A DNA stretch of 64,000 nucleotides from Bradymonadales bacterium (GTDB lineage: Bacteria > Myxococcota_A > Bradymonadia > JAFGEP01): contig JAFGEP010000019.1 of the NCBI GenBank assembly GCA_016931535.1, forward strand, positions 49,904-113,903, given 5' to 3'. The notes beneath the pieces are model-generated. The model was not told where the DNA came from, ran no database searches, and saw only the letters and a list, made by a program, of their open reading frames with translations. Below, piece by piece: positions 34,924 through 44,404 of the stretch (its first letter is position 1; every line of letters begins with the position of its first letter). Made by a program: the position numbers and the translations under genes.

Positions 34924-35568
34924 TTACCGCTCGATACTGGTGAGCCCCTGGCGTATGGCGTACTTGGTCAGCTCGGCCACGCTATGCAGGTCCAGCTTCT
35001 CCATGACCTGGCGGCGGTGGGTCTCGACGGTCTTGACGCTCAGGTGGAGTTTCTGGGCGATCTGGCGGGGGCTGTTGCCTTCCGCGAGAAGCTGGAGCAC
35101 CTCGCTTTCTCGTGGGCTGAGCGCGGGATTCGGGGCGGGAGCGCCGGCACCCTGTCGCAGGTGATCCACCACCACCCCGGCGATGGCCGGGCTCAGGTAG
35201 ACCCGGTTGGCGGTCACGGTAGCGACCGCCTGGGCCAGCTCCTCGAAGGCACAGTCTTTGAGCAGGTAACCCTGTGCCCCGGCTGCCAGCATGCCGTGGA
35301 CATATCGCCGGTCGGAGTGCATCGACAGGGCGATCACCCGGATCCGAGGGTTGTCTGCCAGGATCTGCCGGGTAGCCTCCATCCCGTTCAGCTCGGGCAT
35401 GGCGACGTCCATGATGATCACATCGGGGGAGAGATCTACGGCCTTGCGTACCACCTCCCGGCCATTGGCAGCGGTGGCGATCACCTGGATTCCCGGCTGG
35501 CTTTCCAACAGCGTCTTGAGCCCTTCGCAGACGATCTGGTGATCATCGGCAACAAGAACGCGGATCAT
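34924..35568 (-). CDS. NarL/FixJ-family response regulator
   Basis: 214 residues. The receiver domain has D8, D9, phosphoacceptor D54 (IIMDVAMPE), S82 and K104 (YLLKDC). A LuxR-type helix-turn-helix domain follows at about 148-206 (LSPRESEVLQLLAEG, SVKTVETHRRQVMEKL). It should be phosphorylated by the kinase whose gene overlaps it by four bases (ATGA), and activate transcription as a dimer. Its targets are unknown; the operon's own serpin gene is a natural candidate. Confidence 0.95.
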   Translation of the reverse strand: MIRVLVADDHQIVCEGLKTLLESQPGIQVIATAANGREVVRKAVDLSPDVIIMDVAMPELNGMEATRQILADNPRIRVIALSMHSDRRYVHGMLAAGAQGYLLKDCAFEELAQAVATVTANRVYLSPAIAGVVVDHLRQGAGAPAPNPALSPRESEVLQLLAEGNSPRQIAQKLHLSVKTVETHRRQVMEKLDLHSVAELTKYAIRQGLTSIER

Positions 35569-36785
35569 GATTCCTCTCCCTCGGGTGGCGTGCGATCTCC
35601 GGGCGGGGCCTTCAGGATGACTCGGCTGCCCTGACCGCGTTCACTCTGGATCACGACCTCTCCTCCCAGGTGATCCAGCCGCTCCTGGATGCTAAACAGC
35701 CCGAAGCCTCCATTGACCATACCGCGTCGCCGGGCCAAGGCCGGGTCGAAGCCCACCCCATCATCCTGTACGGCAACCTGGACCCCATCGGTGGACCAAC
35801 GGATCTCGACCAGCGCCGCCTGAGCCCGGGCGTGCTTTGCGATGTTGTTGAGCAGCTCGCGGACGGACTGGAACAGGGTCACCTGGATCTCCTCTGGCAG
35901 CGTCAGAGCTTGGCCTTGCTCCTGCAATTCGACGCGGATGCCGTACTGCTCAGCCGCCTGGTCCACCAGCCAGCCGAGCGCGGCTTCCAGGCCCATCTCA
36001 TAGAGGATCGGGGGGCAGAGCTCGAAGGTCAAGGTGCGGGTGTCGGCGACCAGCTCGCCCACCAAGGCCCGGATCTCCCGCAGCGAGCGGGCGGTCTCCT
36101 CGTCGTGGGCCGACTCTACGGCGGCGCCCAGACGGATGTTCACCATGGCCAGGGTCTGCCCGATCCGGTCGTGGAGGGCCTCTGCCAGTCTCCGCCGTTC
36201 GCGCTGTTCGCTCAGCGCCACCTCGGCAGCCAGGGACCGCAGCCGGTTGCGGTACTTCTCCAGCCGTTGCTCGGTCCACTTGCGTTCGACGATCTCCCCC
36301 AGGCTCTGAGCGATGGTGTTCAGCAGATTGCGCTCCTCCAGCAGGAAGGGCCCTTCGTCTCTTTCCGGTCGGCTCTCGCTGTAGCTGACCGCAAGCTCCC
36401 CGACCCGCCTGCCGAAGGCGATCACGGGGCACTGTTGAAGCCAGGGGCCATCGACATAGCGGTTGGAGCGGAACTCCTGCTCGGCGAGCTGGATGCGGGC
36501 CCCAGCCACCTCGTTGCATTGCCAGGCGGCCGGGATGATCTGGACCACCTCCCGGAGAATCTCGGGGAGCTGCGCTTCCCGTCGATCGAAGGTGCGAGAG
36601 ATGCGATACAGGCAGTTGAGCTCTTTCACGCGCTCCTCGAGCTGCTGCGCCTGTTCTCGCAGAGCCAGCTCGGCCCGCTGCAACTCCTCGCAGGCCGAGT
36701 CGCTCAAAGAGCCCTGGGTGCCCTCGCTCGAGAGGTGGTCCGGCCTGGAAGCCTCCGGTGGATCGACGGACAAGTTCTCCCTCAC
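35565..36785 (-). CDS. NarX-type soluble sensor histidine kinase
   Basis: 406 residues without TM helices, so cytoplasmic. A coiled coil (30-60) leads into a GAF-like domain (about 60-170). The HisKA_3 phosphoacceptor is H205 in RRLAEALHDRIGQTL. The ATPase domain has VRELLNNIAKHA (N box), VQDDGVGFD (G1) and GGFGLFSIQERL (G2). It phosphorylates the NarL-like regulator encoded next. GTG at 36785 overlaps the serpin stop codon (GTGA), and its own stop overlaps the regulator's start, so all three genes are translationally coupled. Confidence 0.95.
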   Translation of the reverse strand: MRENLSVDPPEASRPDHLSSEGTQGSLSDSACEELQRAELALREQAQQLEERVKELNCLYRISRTFDRREAQLPEILREVVQIIPAAWQCNEVAGARIQLAEQEFRSNRYVDGPWLQQCPVIAFGRRVGELAVSYSESRPERDEGPFLLEERNLLNTIAQSLGEIVERKWTEQRLEKYRNRLRSLAAEVALSEQRERRRLAEALHDRIGQTLAMVNIRLGAAVESAHDEETARSLREIRALVGELVADTRTLTFELCPPILYEMGLEAALGWLVDQAAEQYGIRVELQEQGQALTLPEEIQVTLFQSVRELLNNIAKHARAQAALVEIRWSTDGVQVAVQDDGVGFDPALARRRGMVNGGFGLFSIQERLDHLGGEVVIQSERGQGSRVILKAPPGDRTPPEGEES

Positions 36786-38146
36786 GGTGCGCTGGGGTTG
36801 GTGACCCTGCCCATGAACAGGATCGCGCCCGATCGGTTGTGCCGGATGAAGACCAGGAACGGGCGGTCCACCACGAAGGGGATAGGCGGCGGCGGGGCCT
36901 CCATCGCCGCTCCTTCCGCCGCCATGACGACTGCGGTGGCCGCCGCGGCCTCGGTGCCCCGCTCGTCTACCTCGACGAACGCCTTGTGGATCACGGCGGC
37001 GATGTAGAGCCGCCTGTCGGCAGCCGGAATATGCGCCATGCCGGAGAAGTCCGCCGCCGTCCTCTCGAATGCGATCGGCATCCCCAGGGTTGCCAGGACT
37101 TGGTCCAACCGGAAATCGGACTCGATTCGGAACCTGGGAAGCGACAGGGCCACGTCCTGACGGCGCATCGAGGCGACCACCCGATCGAATCGCTCTCGGT
37201 CCATGTTTCCCTGGATCTCCTCGAAACGCCCCTCATCGGGCATCACCACCACCATCGCCAGCTCGCCACCCAGGTATGGCAGCTCGATGGCACCCAATCC
37301 CTCTCCCTGTACCAGGCGGAAGGGCTCGGTCTGCCGCATCATGGGTACCTCCACCTGGCTTCCGTCGAGCAGGTGAAAGGGGCGGTCGCGGGTCCGGTCC
37401 TCATCGAACGGGTTGAGCCAGCTCGCCTTGAAGTAGATGGCGTTTACCAGGACCAAGCGGGTCAGGTTGTCGAGGATGCCCAGGGGGATCAGCTCCAAGA
37501 CCCGTTGCTCGGTTCGCTCGGCAACCCAGGCGTTGATGGTGTGGCGCGCCTGCTCGGCGGCGTTCACGAAGTCCACCTGCTGGGGGGATAGCTCGTACCA
37601 TCGGGTGAGCATACCGGCGAACTCCGGGAGGAGCTGGTAGCTCTGCTCCACCCAGACTGAGTTGGCCACATGCAATCGAAATCCGTCTTCGGGGCGGTGC
37701 CGCCTGCTGGTCTGGGCCGCCTCGGTGAGAGCGGTCCGCAATGCCTGGAAGGCCGGATGAAGGCGGTCCTGGGCCAGCGAGAAGTGCAGCACCCTCGCCA
37801 TTTGTTGCTCGGTTTCGGCCCGGGCTCCCCCGTAGGTCATGGCCAGCGCCTCGGAGATGCTATAGGGCGAACAGAACAGGTTTCCCTCCTGTTGAGCGGC
37901 CAGTGCCCGAACCAGGTCGAAGGCAAACAGGCCATTGCCGGCGACCAGCTCGCTCAACTCCTCGGGGGTTGGCTCAGGAATGATCGGTTCCTGCATGGTT
38001 TCTTCGGCTCCTGTTTTTTGGAAGGCCGCAGCGATGGCGGCCTCAGGCAGAAAAGCTCGTCTGGCGAACCCGCTTTGCGCCAGGACCGTCCCGGTGGTCA
38101 AGATGATGGCCGACGAGACGGCTGCCCAGATCCAGGTTGGTTTCAC
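36782..38146 (-). CDS. Secreted serpin (serine protease inhibitor)
   Basis: 454 residues with a signal peptide (cleavage near residue 23, VLAQ). The serpin core is clear: NLFCSPYSISEALAMTYGGA, LVLVNAIYFKASWLNPFD, IHKAFVEVDERGTEAAAAT and the C-terminal DRPFLVFIRHNRSGAILFMG. The hinge EXGTEAAAA is intact, so it should be inhibitory. Counting from the hinge, P17 is E395 and P1 is E411; the loop is about seven residues longer than in antitrypsin and contains PPPPIP, so P1 is uncertain. Serpins trap serine or cysteine proteases irreversibly. GTG start at 38146 follows AAGGAG. The overlap with the kinase gene is unusual. Confidence 0.95.
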   Translation of the reverse strand: MKPTWIWAAVSSAIILTTGTVLAQSGFARRAFLPEAAIAAAFQKTGAEETMQEPIIPEPTPEELSELVAGNGLFAFDLVRALAAQQEGNLFCSPYSISEALAMTYGGARAETEQQMARVLHFSLAQDRLHPAFQALRTALTEAAQTSRRHRPEDGFRLHVANSVWVEQSYQLLPEFAGMLTRWYELSPQQVDFVNAAEQARHTINAWVAERTEQRVLELIPLGILDNLTRLVLVNAIYFKASWLNPFDEDRTRDRPFHLLDGSQVEVPMMRQTEPFRLVQGEGLGAIELPYLGGELAMVVVMPDEGRFEEIQGNMDRERFDRVVASMRRQDVALSLPRFRIESDFRLDQVLATLGMPIAFERTAADFSGMAHIPAADRRLYIAAVIHKAFVEVDERGTEAAAATAVVMAAEGAAMEAPPPPIPFVVDRPFLVFIRHNRSGAILFMGRVTNPSAP

Positions 38147-38478
38147 GGTTGACTCCTTGGTGCCGGTACCGATTGGAATGATCGCGACCCCGGTTTATCA
38201 CAGGAAAGGCCAGGAGGGTACTCAAAGCCGTCTGGTTGGGCGGCATGTCTTTGGACCCGAGGAATGGGGCGGTGGCACAAGGCTGGTCACCAGAGGCCGG
38301 ATCGGCAGTGGCGACCTACGGTGTGGGGTCAAAAAGGGCTGGGTGATGCGTTCGATTTCCCGCCCTTCCCATCGGAAAAGCCGATGCAGGCGGGGCGATG
38401 CGGCCACATGGTAGGGAAGCAGGACCGATGCTATCATCGAGGCTACGGACGTGGACTGATGTGAAGGAGGGTATCCCC
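38147..38478. other. Divergent region between serpin and DUF2330 genes
   Basis: 332 bases separating the serpin operon and the surface-protein run. A TATCAT at 38432-38437 is a possible -10 for the plus strand but has no good -35. I see no gene or convincing operator. Confidence 0.35.
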
Positions 38479-39897
38479 ATGAACGGGAAGCAAATTGTGT
38501 TGTCCTTGCTGCTACTGGTCTTGTTGACGGTTCCCTCTGTGGTTTGGGCGGACGGGGGGTTTTTCACCGACACCCTGTTGACCGTCACCCAGGCGGAAGC
38601 GGCGGCCGATGGTCTGCTTTCCTCGAGCGGGCAGCGGGCGGTGCTGTGGCAGACCAGCGCGGACTGCTGGGATCTGTACCTGGAGCCGGGATCGGTCCAG
38701 CTGGCCAGCGCCGCCTATGTACTGCCCTTGCCGGTGCTGCCGGTAGTCGGGGAGGCCTCCGGAGCGTTCCTTGACCAGCTGGATGCCGCCACCGTTCCGG
38801 TGTTCGTCACCATTCGCGATTACGCGCGACTCACCTATGGCGGCGGTTCTTCCGGTTGTTGCGGCACCGACGAAGCAGGAGCCGGTCAAGATATGTTAGG
38901 CACGCGCCAGGAGGGGGAAGCCTATACCGGCGTTTCGGTCTGGGGACAGGGCACCATCGGAGATCTGGAGTATGAGCTGGTCTCCACCGAGACCTCCGAT
39001 GCGCTGCAGACCTGGCTGGAGGAACATGACTACGAGGTGCCGGATACGCTGGCCGAGAGCATCGAGCCATACGTGAGTGAGGAGTACTACTTTTTCGTGG
39101 CTCGCATTGCGCGGGAGGAGGACGACGCCGTCAAGATTCCGGTGCTGCGGTTTACCCTGTGTGGTACCCCACGGCTCTGGTACCCGTTGCGGCTGACGGT
39201 TTTTTCCATCGCAGCCAGGTTGGAGTTCACCCTCTGGCTGATCCATCCCGACAGCGCGATCTCTCCCAGCAACTGTGCCTGGCAGCCCCCGGGAGAGTTC
39301 TATGATATGTATCGCGAAATCTGGGGTCATGGTGACCAGGACCGCATCCCGGAGGATTTCGAGCGTCCCTTCGAGGAGCTGTACGATGAGGAGATGCAGG
39401 GAGTGCTGATGTCCAACGGGGGGCGATCGCTGTTTCTGCAGTACGCCGGGCCGATCTATGCCGACAAGGTGGGCGAGCGGTTGACCCTCCTGGCGCAAGC
39501 GGGAGCCACCCCCCCCTTGTCCTCCGGAGGGAGCGACTGGGTCGAGGAGCTGTCCGCCATTGTCCAGGACGGCCTGCAGGTGACCCGCTGGAGGGGCTCC
39601 TTTGTCCCGTCGGTCATGGAGATCGACCTGGAGTTTGGCGTTTCGGCGCCGATCACGGCCATGGACGCCCTCTACTGGCGACATATCACCTACTACAACA
39701 TCGATCCCCCCGCGGAGGAGGGAGGACTGGAGGGGGCCGACGGTCCAGACATGGCTGCAATCGGGGGAGCGAGCAGACTGTCGAGCGCCAGCCTGATGGG
39801 CCCCAGGGGTCGGCTGAAGCCGGCCATGTGGTTTCTGTTCCTGGCAGTCATCACCTTCGGGTCCTGGGCCCGCAGACGGGTCGGGGTAAGACGGTGA
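38479..39897 (+). CDS. DUF2330-like secreted/membrane protein
   Basis: 472 residues. Signal peptide about 1-25 (VLLTVPSVVWADGG). The DGGFF start of the mature protein, the YVLPLPVLPVVG segment and the CGTPRLWYPLRLTVFS block follow the pattern I recall for DUF2330 proteins. A Cys pair (GCCG) lies in the middle. A C-terminal TM helix (about 447-462) with a terminal Arg tail suggests anchoring. No enzymatic role is known for the family. ATG at 38479 follows GAAGGAGGGTATCCCC. Confidence 0.75.
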   Translation: MNGKQIVLSLLLLVLLTVPSVVWADGGFFTDTLLTVTQAEAAADGLLSSSGQRAVLWQTSADCWDLYLEPGSVQLASAAYVLPLPVLPVVGEASGAFLDQLDAATVPVFVTIRDYARLTYGGGSSGCCGTDEAGAGQDMLGTRQEGEAYTGVSVWGQGTIGDLEYELVSTETSDALQTWLEEHDYEVPDTLAESIEPYVSEEYYFFVARIAREEDDAVKIPVLRFTLCGTPRLWYPLRLTVFSIAARLEFTLWLIHPDSAISPSNCAWQPPGEFYDMYREIWGHGDQDRIPEDFERPFEELYDEEMQGVLMSNGGRSLFLQYAGPIYADKVGERLTLLAQAGATPPLSSGGSDWVEELSAIVQDGLQVTRWRGSFVPSVMEIDLEFGVSAPITAMDALYWRHITYYNIDPPAEEGGLEGADGPDMAAIGGASRLSSASLMGPRGRLKPAMWFLFLAVITFGSWARRRVGVRR

Positions 39898-39984
39898 GCG
39901 CTCCATCGGTTTGCTGTGCGGACACCTTTCGACGGATCACCCCGATGAGTCCAGCACCTCTCTGAGACCGCTCCCTTCTCGCTC

Positions 39985-40014
39985 TTTACACGACATGGGT
40001 AGGGTCTCTAGAAT
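39985..40014 (+). promoter_or_regulatory. Sigma-70-like promoter for the nidogen/EGF gene
   Basis: TTTACA at 39985-39990 and TAGAAT at 40009-40014 with an 18-base spacer, five of six matches each to the consensus. The expected start near 40021 leaves a leader of about 75 bases before the ATG at 40095. Confidence 0.5.
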
Positions 40015-40094
40015 ACCCTGAAAATCAACGATCGAGCACTCGGACACGGTGCATACCGAGGTTCAGCCCGGTTTGATGAGCTGAGGTGAGGTTC

Positions 40095-42446
40095 ATGAAA
40101 GGTAAACGCAGCGTTCGAAATAGGACAACGACACGCCTCGGCCTGGCGCTGTTGGCGACCTGTCTGGTGGTGTGTGGTGCTGGTACATCGGTGCTGGGGG
40201 CATCCCTGGTCGAATGCCCCGGTGGAGGCTATGGGACGAACATCATCCCGATTTTGGAGGGTAATCCCGATTTCACGCCCCTGGCGGATGACGGGTCGTT
40301 CCACGTGACCGATCTGACCGGCGTATTTCCTGGAGGTATTCAGTTTCCTGGCGATATCGATCCGGAGACCTCTGTGGCTCGGGTCTACACCGAGCTGTGG
40401 GTGAACGTGAACGGAAACGTGACCTTCGACGATTGGAACCTGACCTACACCCCGGAGTTCATCCCGTTTCCGACCGGGAACGGCTACCCCATCATCGCCC
40501 CCTGGTATGCCGATGTCGATCTGCGCAGGGCAGGCGGAGGTCTGGCAGGATTCTGGTACTGCGCCGACAGCGAGAACCAGCGGATCATCATCACCTGGGA
40601 GGAGGTCGGCTACTACTCCTACGGCGACGACTTGCGGAACAGCTTCCAGCTCGTCCTACAGAACATCGGCGAGGAGTGCTCGACCACGCCAGGGATAGCA
40701 GTGGGGGTGGATATCGAGTTCCGGTACAGCCAGCTGGAGTGGATCGTGGGAAGCGCCAGCGGCGGGACGGATGGGCTGTGTCCGTTGCCTTTCGACCCGC
40801 CCTGGCCCGGCTCGGGAGGAACCGGCGAGTGCTATCCCGCCGTGGCCGGGTTTGATATCGGGGATGGACTTTATGCCGTGCGGCTCCCCGAGTCTGGCTA
40901 CCCCGAGGTCGTCGATGTCGTCGACCGATCGAATGTGGAGGAACCTGGGGTCTGGCGCTGGAGGATCCTGCCGACCTGCGGGGATGGGGTCGAGGACCTG
41001 TGCGAGGAGTGCGACGATGGCGACGACATCAACGACAACGAATGCACCAACGCCTGTACCATCAACTTCTGCGGGGACGGGTATGTCTCCGCCGCGCTGG
41101 GAGAGATCTGCGACGGCGTGAACCTTGGCGAGGTGTCCAGCCTGTGCACCGACTACGACCAGAGCTTCACCGGTGGCTACGTGCGCTGCAACGACACCTG
41201 TGACGGCTATGACCTGAGCAACTGCGAGCCGATCCGGTGGTGCTATTCGGACGAAGATGGGGACGGCTACACCGGTACCCCTCACGCCATCCTGGCCAAC
41301 GAGGAGTGCGAAGACTTTGGAGGGGACAACCCCTGGTCGGATACCGACGACGGCGATTGCGCTGACGATCCGGAGGATCCCTGTGCGCTGGTCAGCTATC
41401 CCGGCGGCGAGGAGATCTGCGACGGCTGTGACAACGATTGTGACGGCGGAGCCGACGAAGAGGACCCCGAAGGTTGCGGCGATGTCGACGAATGCGCCGA
41501 GGGTACTGACAACTGCAGCGCCAACGCCACCTGCACCAACACCGCGGACGGCTATACCTGCACCTGCAACCAGGGCTACACCGGAGACGGGGTCATCTGC
41601 ATCGACATCAACGAATGCGCCGAGGGTACCGACAACTGCAGCAGCAATGCCACCTGCACCAACACCGAGGGCGGTTTTGTCTGCACCTGCAACCAGGGCT
41701 ACACCGGAGATGGGGTGGTCTGCACCGACATCGACGAATGTGCCCTGGGGACCGACAACTGCGACCCCAACGCCACCTGCACCAACACCGAGGGCGGCTT
41801 TACCTGCACCTGCAACCAGGGCTACCTCGGAGACGGGGTCACCTGCACCATTGCGGATAGAGATGGTGACGGCATCCTCGATGCGGACGACAACTGTCCC
41901 GATGTGTACAACCCCGGTCAGGAAAACAACTACGGCACCGACCTGGGCGACGCTTGCGAAGATATCGATGGCGACGGCCTGTACGACGCAGAGGAAGACC
42001 TCAACGGAAACGGCGTGCTGGACCCCGACGAGACCGATCCCACCAGGGCCGACACCGATGGCGACGGCCTCTCGGACTACACCGAGGTGAGAGGTGACAA
42101 CCCGACCAACCCCGGCTCGCCCGATACCGACGGTGACAGTCTGTGCGACGGCCCGACCTCGGTGAGCGAAGTGTGCCTCGCCGGCGAGGATACCAACGCC
42201 AATGGGCGGGTGGATCCGGGGGAGACCGATCCCACCAGGGCCGACACCGACGAGGGCGGCGTGCCCGACGGAGAGGAGGTGCAACGCGGCACCGATCCAC
42301 TGAACCCTCAGGACGACATCGTTCAGCTTCAGGGCGGATCGGTGCTCGGCTGCTCCACCACTTCCGGGGCTGCTCCATCGGGGCTGTTGCTGGTAGTGCT
42401 CGGCGGATTGGCCGCCGTGGTGGCTCGACGGCGAAGGCAAGGGTAG
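40095..42446 (+). CDS. Secreted nidogen-like/EGF/thrombospondin type 3 protein with MYXO-CTERM-type tail
   Basis: 783 residues. After a signal peptide, a nidogen-like domain spans about 45-290 (VNVNGNVTFDD, APWYADVDLR). Next come Cys-rich repeats of the myxobacterial type (298-380) and a DEDGDGY...CDGCDNDCDGG metal-binding motif (382-458). Three calcium-binding EGF modules (464-585) each start DxDECAxGTDNC or DINEC, and TSP3-like Asp-rich repeats follow (588-720). The end, from residue 752, is GCS then a hydrophobic helix then RRRR, as in MYXO-CTERM sorting signals. It is probably a calcium-stabilised surface or matrix adhesin. ATG at 40095 is preferred over GTG at 40086. Confidence 0.85.
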   Translation: MKGKRSVRNRTTTRLGLALLATCLVVCGAGTSVLGASLVECPGGGYGTNIIPILEGNPDFTPLADDGSFHVTDLTGVFPGGIQFPGDIDPETSVARVYTELWVNVNGNVTFDDWNLTYTPEFIPFPTGNGYPIIAPWYADVDLRRAGGGLAGFWYCADSENQRIIITWEEVGYYSYGDDLRNSFQLVLQNIGEECSTTPGIAVGVDIEFRYSQLEWIVGSASGGTDGLCPLPFDPPWPGSGGTGECYPAVAGFDIGDGLYAVRLPESGYPEVVDVVDRSNVEEPGVWRWRILPTCGDGVEDLCEECDDGDDINDNECTNACTINFCGDGYVSAALGEICDGVNLGEVSSLCTDYDQSFTGGYVRCNDTCDGYDLSNCEPIRWCYSDEDGDGYTGTPHAILANEECEDFGGDNPWSDTDDGDCADDPEDPCALVSYPGGEEICDGCDNDCDGGADEEDPEGCGDVDECAEGTDNCSANATCTNTADGYTCTCNQGYTGDGVICIDINECAEGTDNCSSNATCTNTEGGFVCTCNQGYTGDGVVCTDIDECALGTDNCDPNATCTNTEGGFTCTCNQGYLGDGVTCTIADRDGDGILDADDNCPDVYNPGQENNYGTDLGDACEDIDGDGLYDAEEDLNGNGVLDPDETDPTRADTDGDGLSDYTEVRGDNPTNPGSPDTDGDSLCDGPTSVSEVCLAGEDTNANGRVDPGETDPTRADTDEGGVPDGEEVQRGTDPLNPQDDIVQLQGGSVLGCSTTSGAAPSGLLLVVLGGLAAVVARRRRQG

Positions 42447-42515
42447 GTTCGCCAGCCTGTTCCGGCATCCCCTGGGCGGGATCGAGGGGATGGGGCTACA
42501 ACCTGGAGGTGCGAG

Positions 42516-44273
42516 ATGAGAAACGGCCAGTGGCTGTCGGGTTTCCTGGGAATCCTTGTGCTCAGCCTGGTGGGGGGCAGCGCTGCGGCTCAACAGCAGT
42601 TCGATGTCCAGTCCTTCCATCCTCTTCCCAGCCAGCAGATCAACTACTTCGGGGTGGCTTCGGCACGGGTGATGCGCCACACCGACTTCGAGCTTGGCCT
42701 GCTCCTCCACTTCGCCGACGACCCGCTGGTGCTGGTCTACGGGGAGGACGATACCCGGCTGGCCAGCGTGGTCAGCTACCAGCTCACGGCGGACCTGATG
42801 GCTGCCGTCGGGCTGCTCGACTGGTTCGAGCTGGGGGTGGCGGTTCCGCTGATCCTGATGCAGGAGGGGGAGGACACCACCATCGTGCAGGACGCGCCCG
42901 ACGCGGGATTCGGCATCGGCGACCTCCGGTTCGTGCCGCGCTTCCAGCTCTTCTCGACCGAGCGGCTCCAGCGCTCGGGTGGGTTCACGTTGGGGTTGAT
43001 GAGCAACATCTGGGTCCCGGTCGGTGACCGGGACCGGTACCAGGGCGAGGGGTTCCGATTCGAGCCTCGGCTGGTCTTCGACCTGGCCCTTGGCAAGAGG
43101 GCGCGAATGAGCGCCAACCTGGGCTACATCTATCGCGAGGAAACCGAGTTTCTGAACCTGGAGGTGGACGACAGCTTCACCGCCGGCCTGGCCGCCCGGA
43201 TCGCCCTGATCGACTGGATCGATCTGGTGCCTGAGCTTTCGGCCGCCATCCCGGTTCTCGCCGAGGAGATCGACCTGGAGGAGGTGCCGATGGAAGGGCG
43301 CCTGGGGGTGAAGATGGTCCCGACTCCGGGCCTGCTTGTACAGGCGGGTGCTGGAATGGGGCTGATCGAGGGGTTCAGCTCGCCCGACTGGCGGCTCTTT
43401 TTGGGGGTGTCCTACTCTCCGCCGGAGAATCCAGATCGGGATGGTGACGGTTACCTCAACGACGAGGATGACTGCCCCGATGACCCCGAGGACTTCGATG
43501 GTTTCGAGGATGAAGACGGCTGCCCCGATCCGGACAACGATCGGGACGGCATCCTGGACAGTAACGACCGGTGCCCCAACGAACCGGAAGATCGCGATGG
43601 TTTCGAGGACGAGGACGGCTGCCCCGATCTGGACAACGACGGGGACGGTATCCCGGATACGCACGATACCTGCCCCAATGAGGCGGAAGACTTCGACGCC
43701 TTCCAGGATACCGATGGCTGCCCCGATCCGGACAACGATACAGACGGATTCTGCGATCCGTGGGTCAGCGAGAACAACCTGAGCGAACGCTTCCTGGTGG
43801 TTTGCCAGGGGGTCGATCTCTGCCCGGACGATCCGGAGACCTTCAACGACTACGAGGACGAGGACGGTTGCCCGGATGTGCCCATGATCGAGTGCGACCG
43901 GATCGTCCTGGAGGAGACGGTGCACTTCGACTCCGATTCCGACGTGATCCAGGAGCGCTCCTACCGGATGCTCAACGATGTGGCCGAGCTGCTCAACCGA
44001 CGGCTGGACATCCGCCTGGTGCGGGTGGAGGGACATACCGACAGCCGATCCTCGGAGGAGTACAACCTCGACCTGTCGCGACGGCGCGCCGAATCGGTCC
44101 GACAGTACCTGGTCGGTCGCGGGGTAGACGCCGGTCGGCTGACCTCCGTCGGGTATGGCGAGTCGCGACCCATCGCCAGCAACGCCACCGAGGAGGGCCA
44201 GGCCCAGAACCGCCGGGTCCAGCTGACCATCCTTCAACAGGATGGTTGCGACGACATCCGGCCGCCGTACTGA
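42516..44273 (+). CDS. Outer-membrane barrel with TSP3 repeats and OmpA domain
   Basis: 585 residues. Signal peptide to about 25, a beta-barrel-like region 27-305, then calcium-binding thrombospondin type 3 repeats (308-460, recurring DRDGDGY and DEDGCPD) and an OmpA peptidoglycan-binding domain (468-585) with VRVEGHTDSRS and LSRRRAESVRQYL. This order (barrel, TSP3, OmpA) is well known and links outer membrane to cell wall. ATG at 42516 follows TGGAGGTGCGAG. It lies 69 bases after the EGF protein gene and may be co-transcribed with it. Confidence 0.92.
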   Translation: MRNGQWLSGFLGILVLSLVGGSAAAQQQFDVQSFHPLPSQQINYFGVASARVMRHTDFELGLLLHFADDPLVLVYGEDDTRLASVVSYQLTADLMAAVGLLDWFELGVAVPLILMQEGEDTTIVQDAPDAGFGIGDLRFVPRFQLFSTERLQRSGGFTLGLMSNIWVPVGDRDRYQGEGFRFEPRLVFDLALGKRARMSANLGYIYREETEFLNLEVDDSFTAGLAARIALIDWIDLVPELSAAIPVLAEEIDLEEVPMEGRLGVKMVPTPGLLVQAGAGMGLIEGFSSPDWRLFLGVSYSPPENPDRDGDGYLNDEDDCPDDPEDFDGFEDEDGCPDPDNDRDGILDSNDRCPNEPEDRDGFEDEDGCPDLDNDGDGIPDTHDTCPNEAEDFDAFQDTDGCPDPDNDTDGFCDPWVSENNLSERFLVVCQGVDLCPDDPETFNDYEDEDGCPDVPMIECDRIVLEETVHFDSDSDVIQERSYRMLNDVAELLNRRLDIRLVRVEGHTDSRSSEEYNLDLSRRRAESVRQYLVGRGVDAGRLTSVGYGESRPIASNATEEGQAQNRRVQLTILQQDGCDDIRPPY

Positions 44274-44404
44274 TCGCTTCCTGACTTGCTACCGCTTGCC
44301 TGGTTTCAACCGGCAGATGGTGTGCTGCACCCATTTGTATTTCGTGTGGGGGTCCAGGCATAATGGATGCGCCGTTGCGCACGGGTAGCCGGTCGGGGAG
44401 GCAC

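Noticed and set aside
36782..38146. Serpin as an exported enzyme or receptor for the kinase
   Set aside because: The serpin fold and hinge are intact and the kinase is soluble without a periplasmic domain, so direct ligand-receptor contact is unlikely.
40656..44237. 1,193-codon minus-strand frame opposite the EGF and OmpA genes
   Set aside because: It spans two clear plus-strand genes; its Val/Gly/His composition reflects the antisense of Asp-rich calcium-binding repeats.
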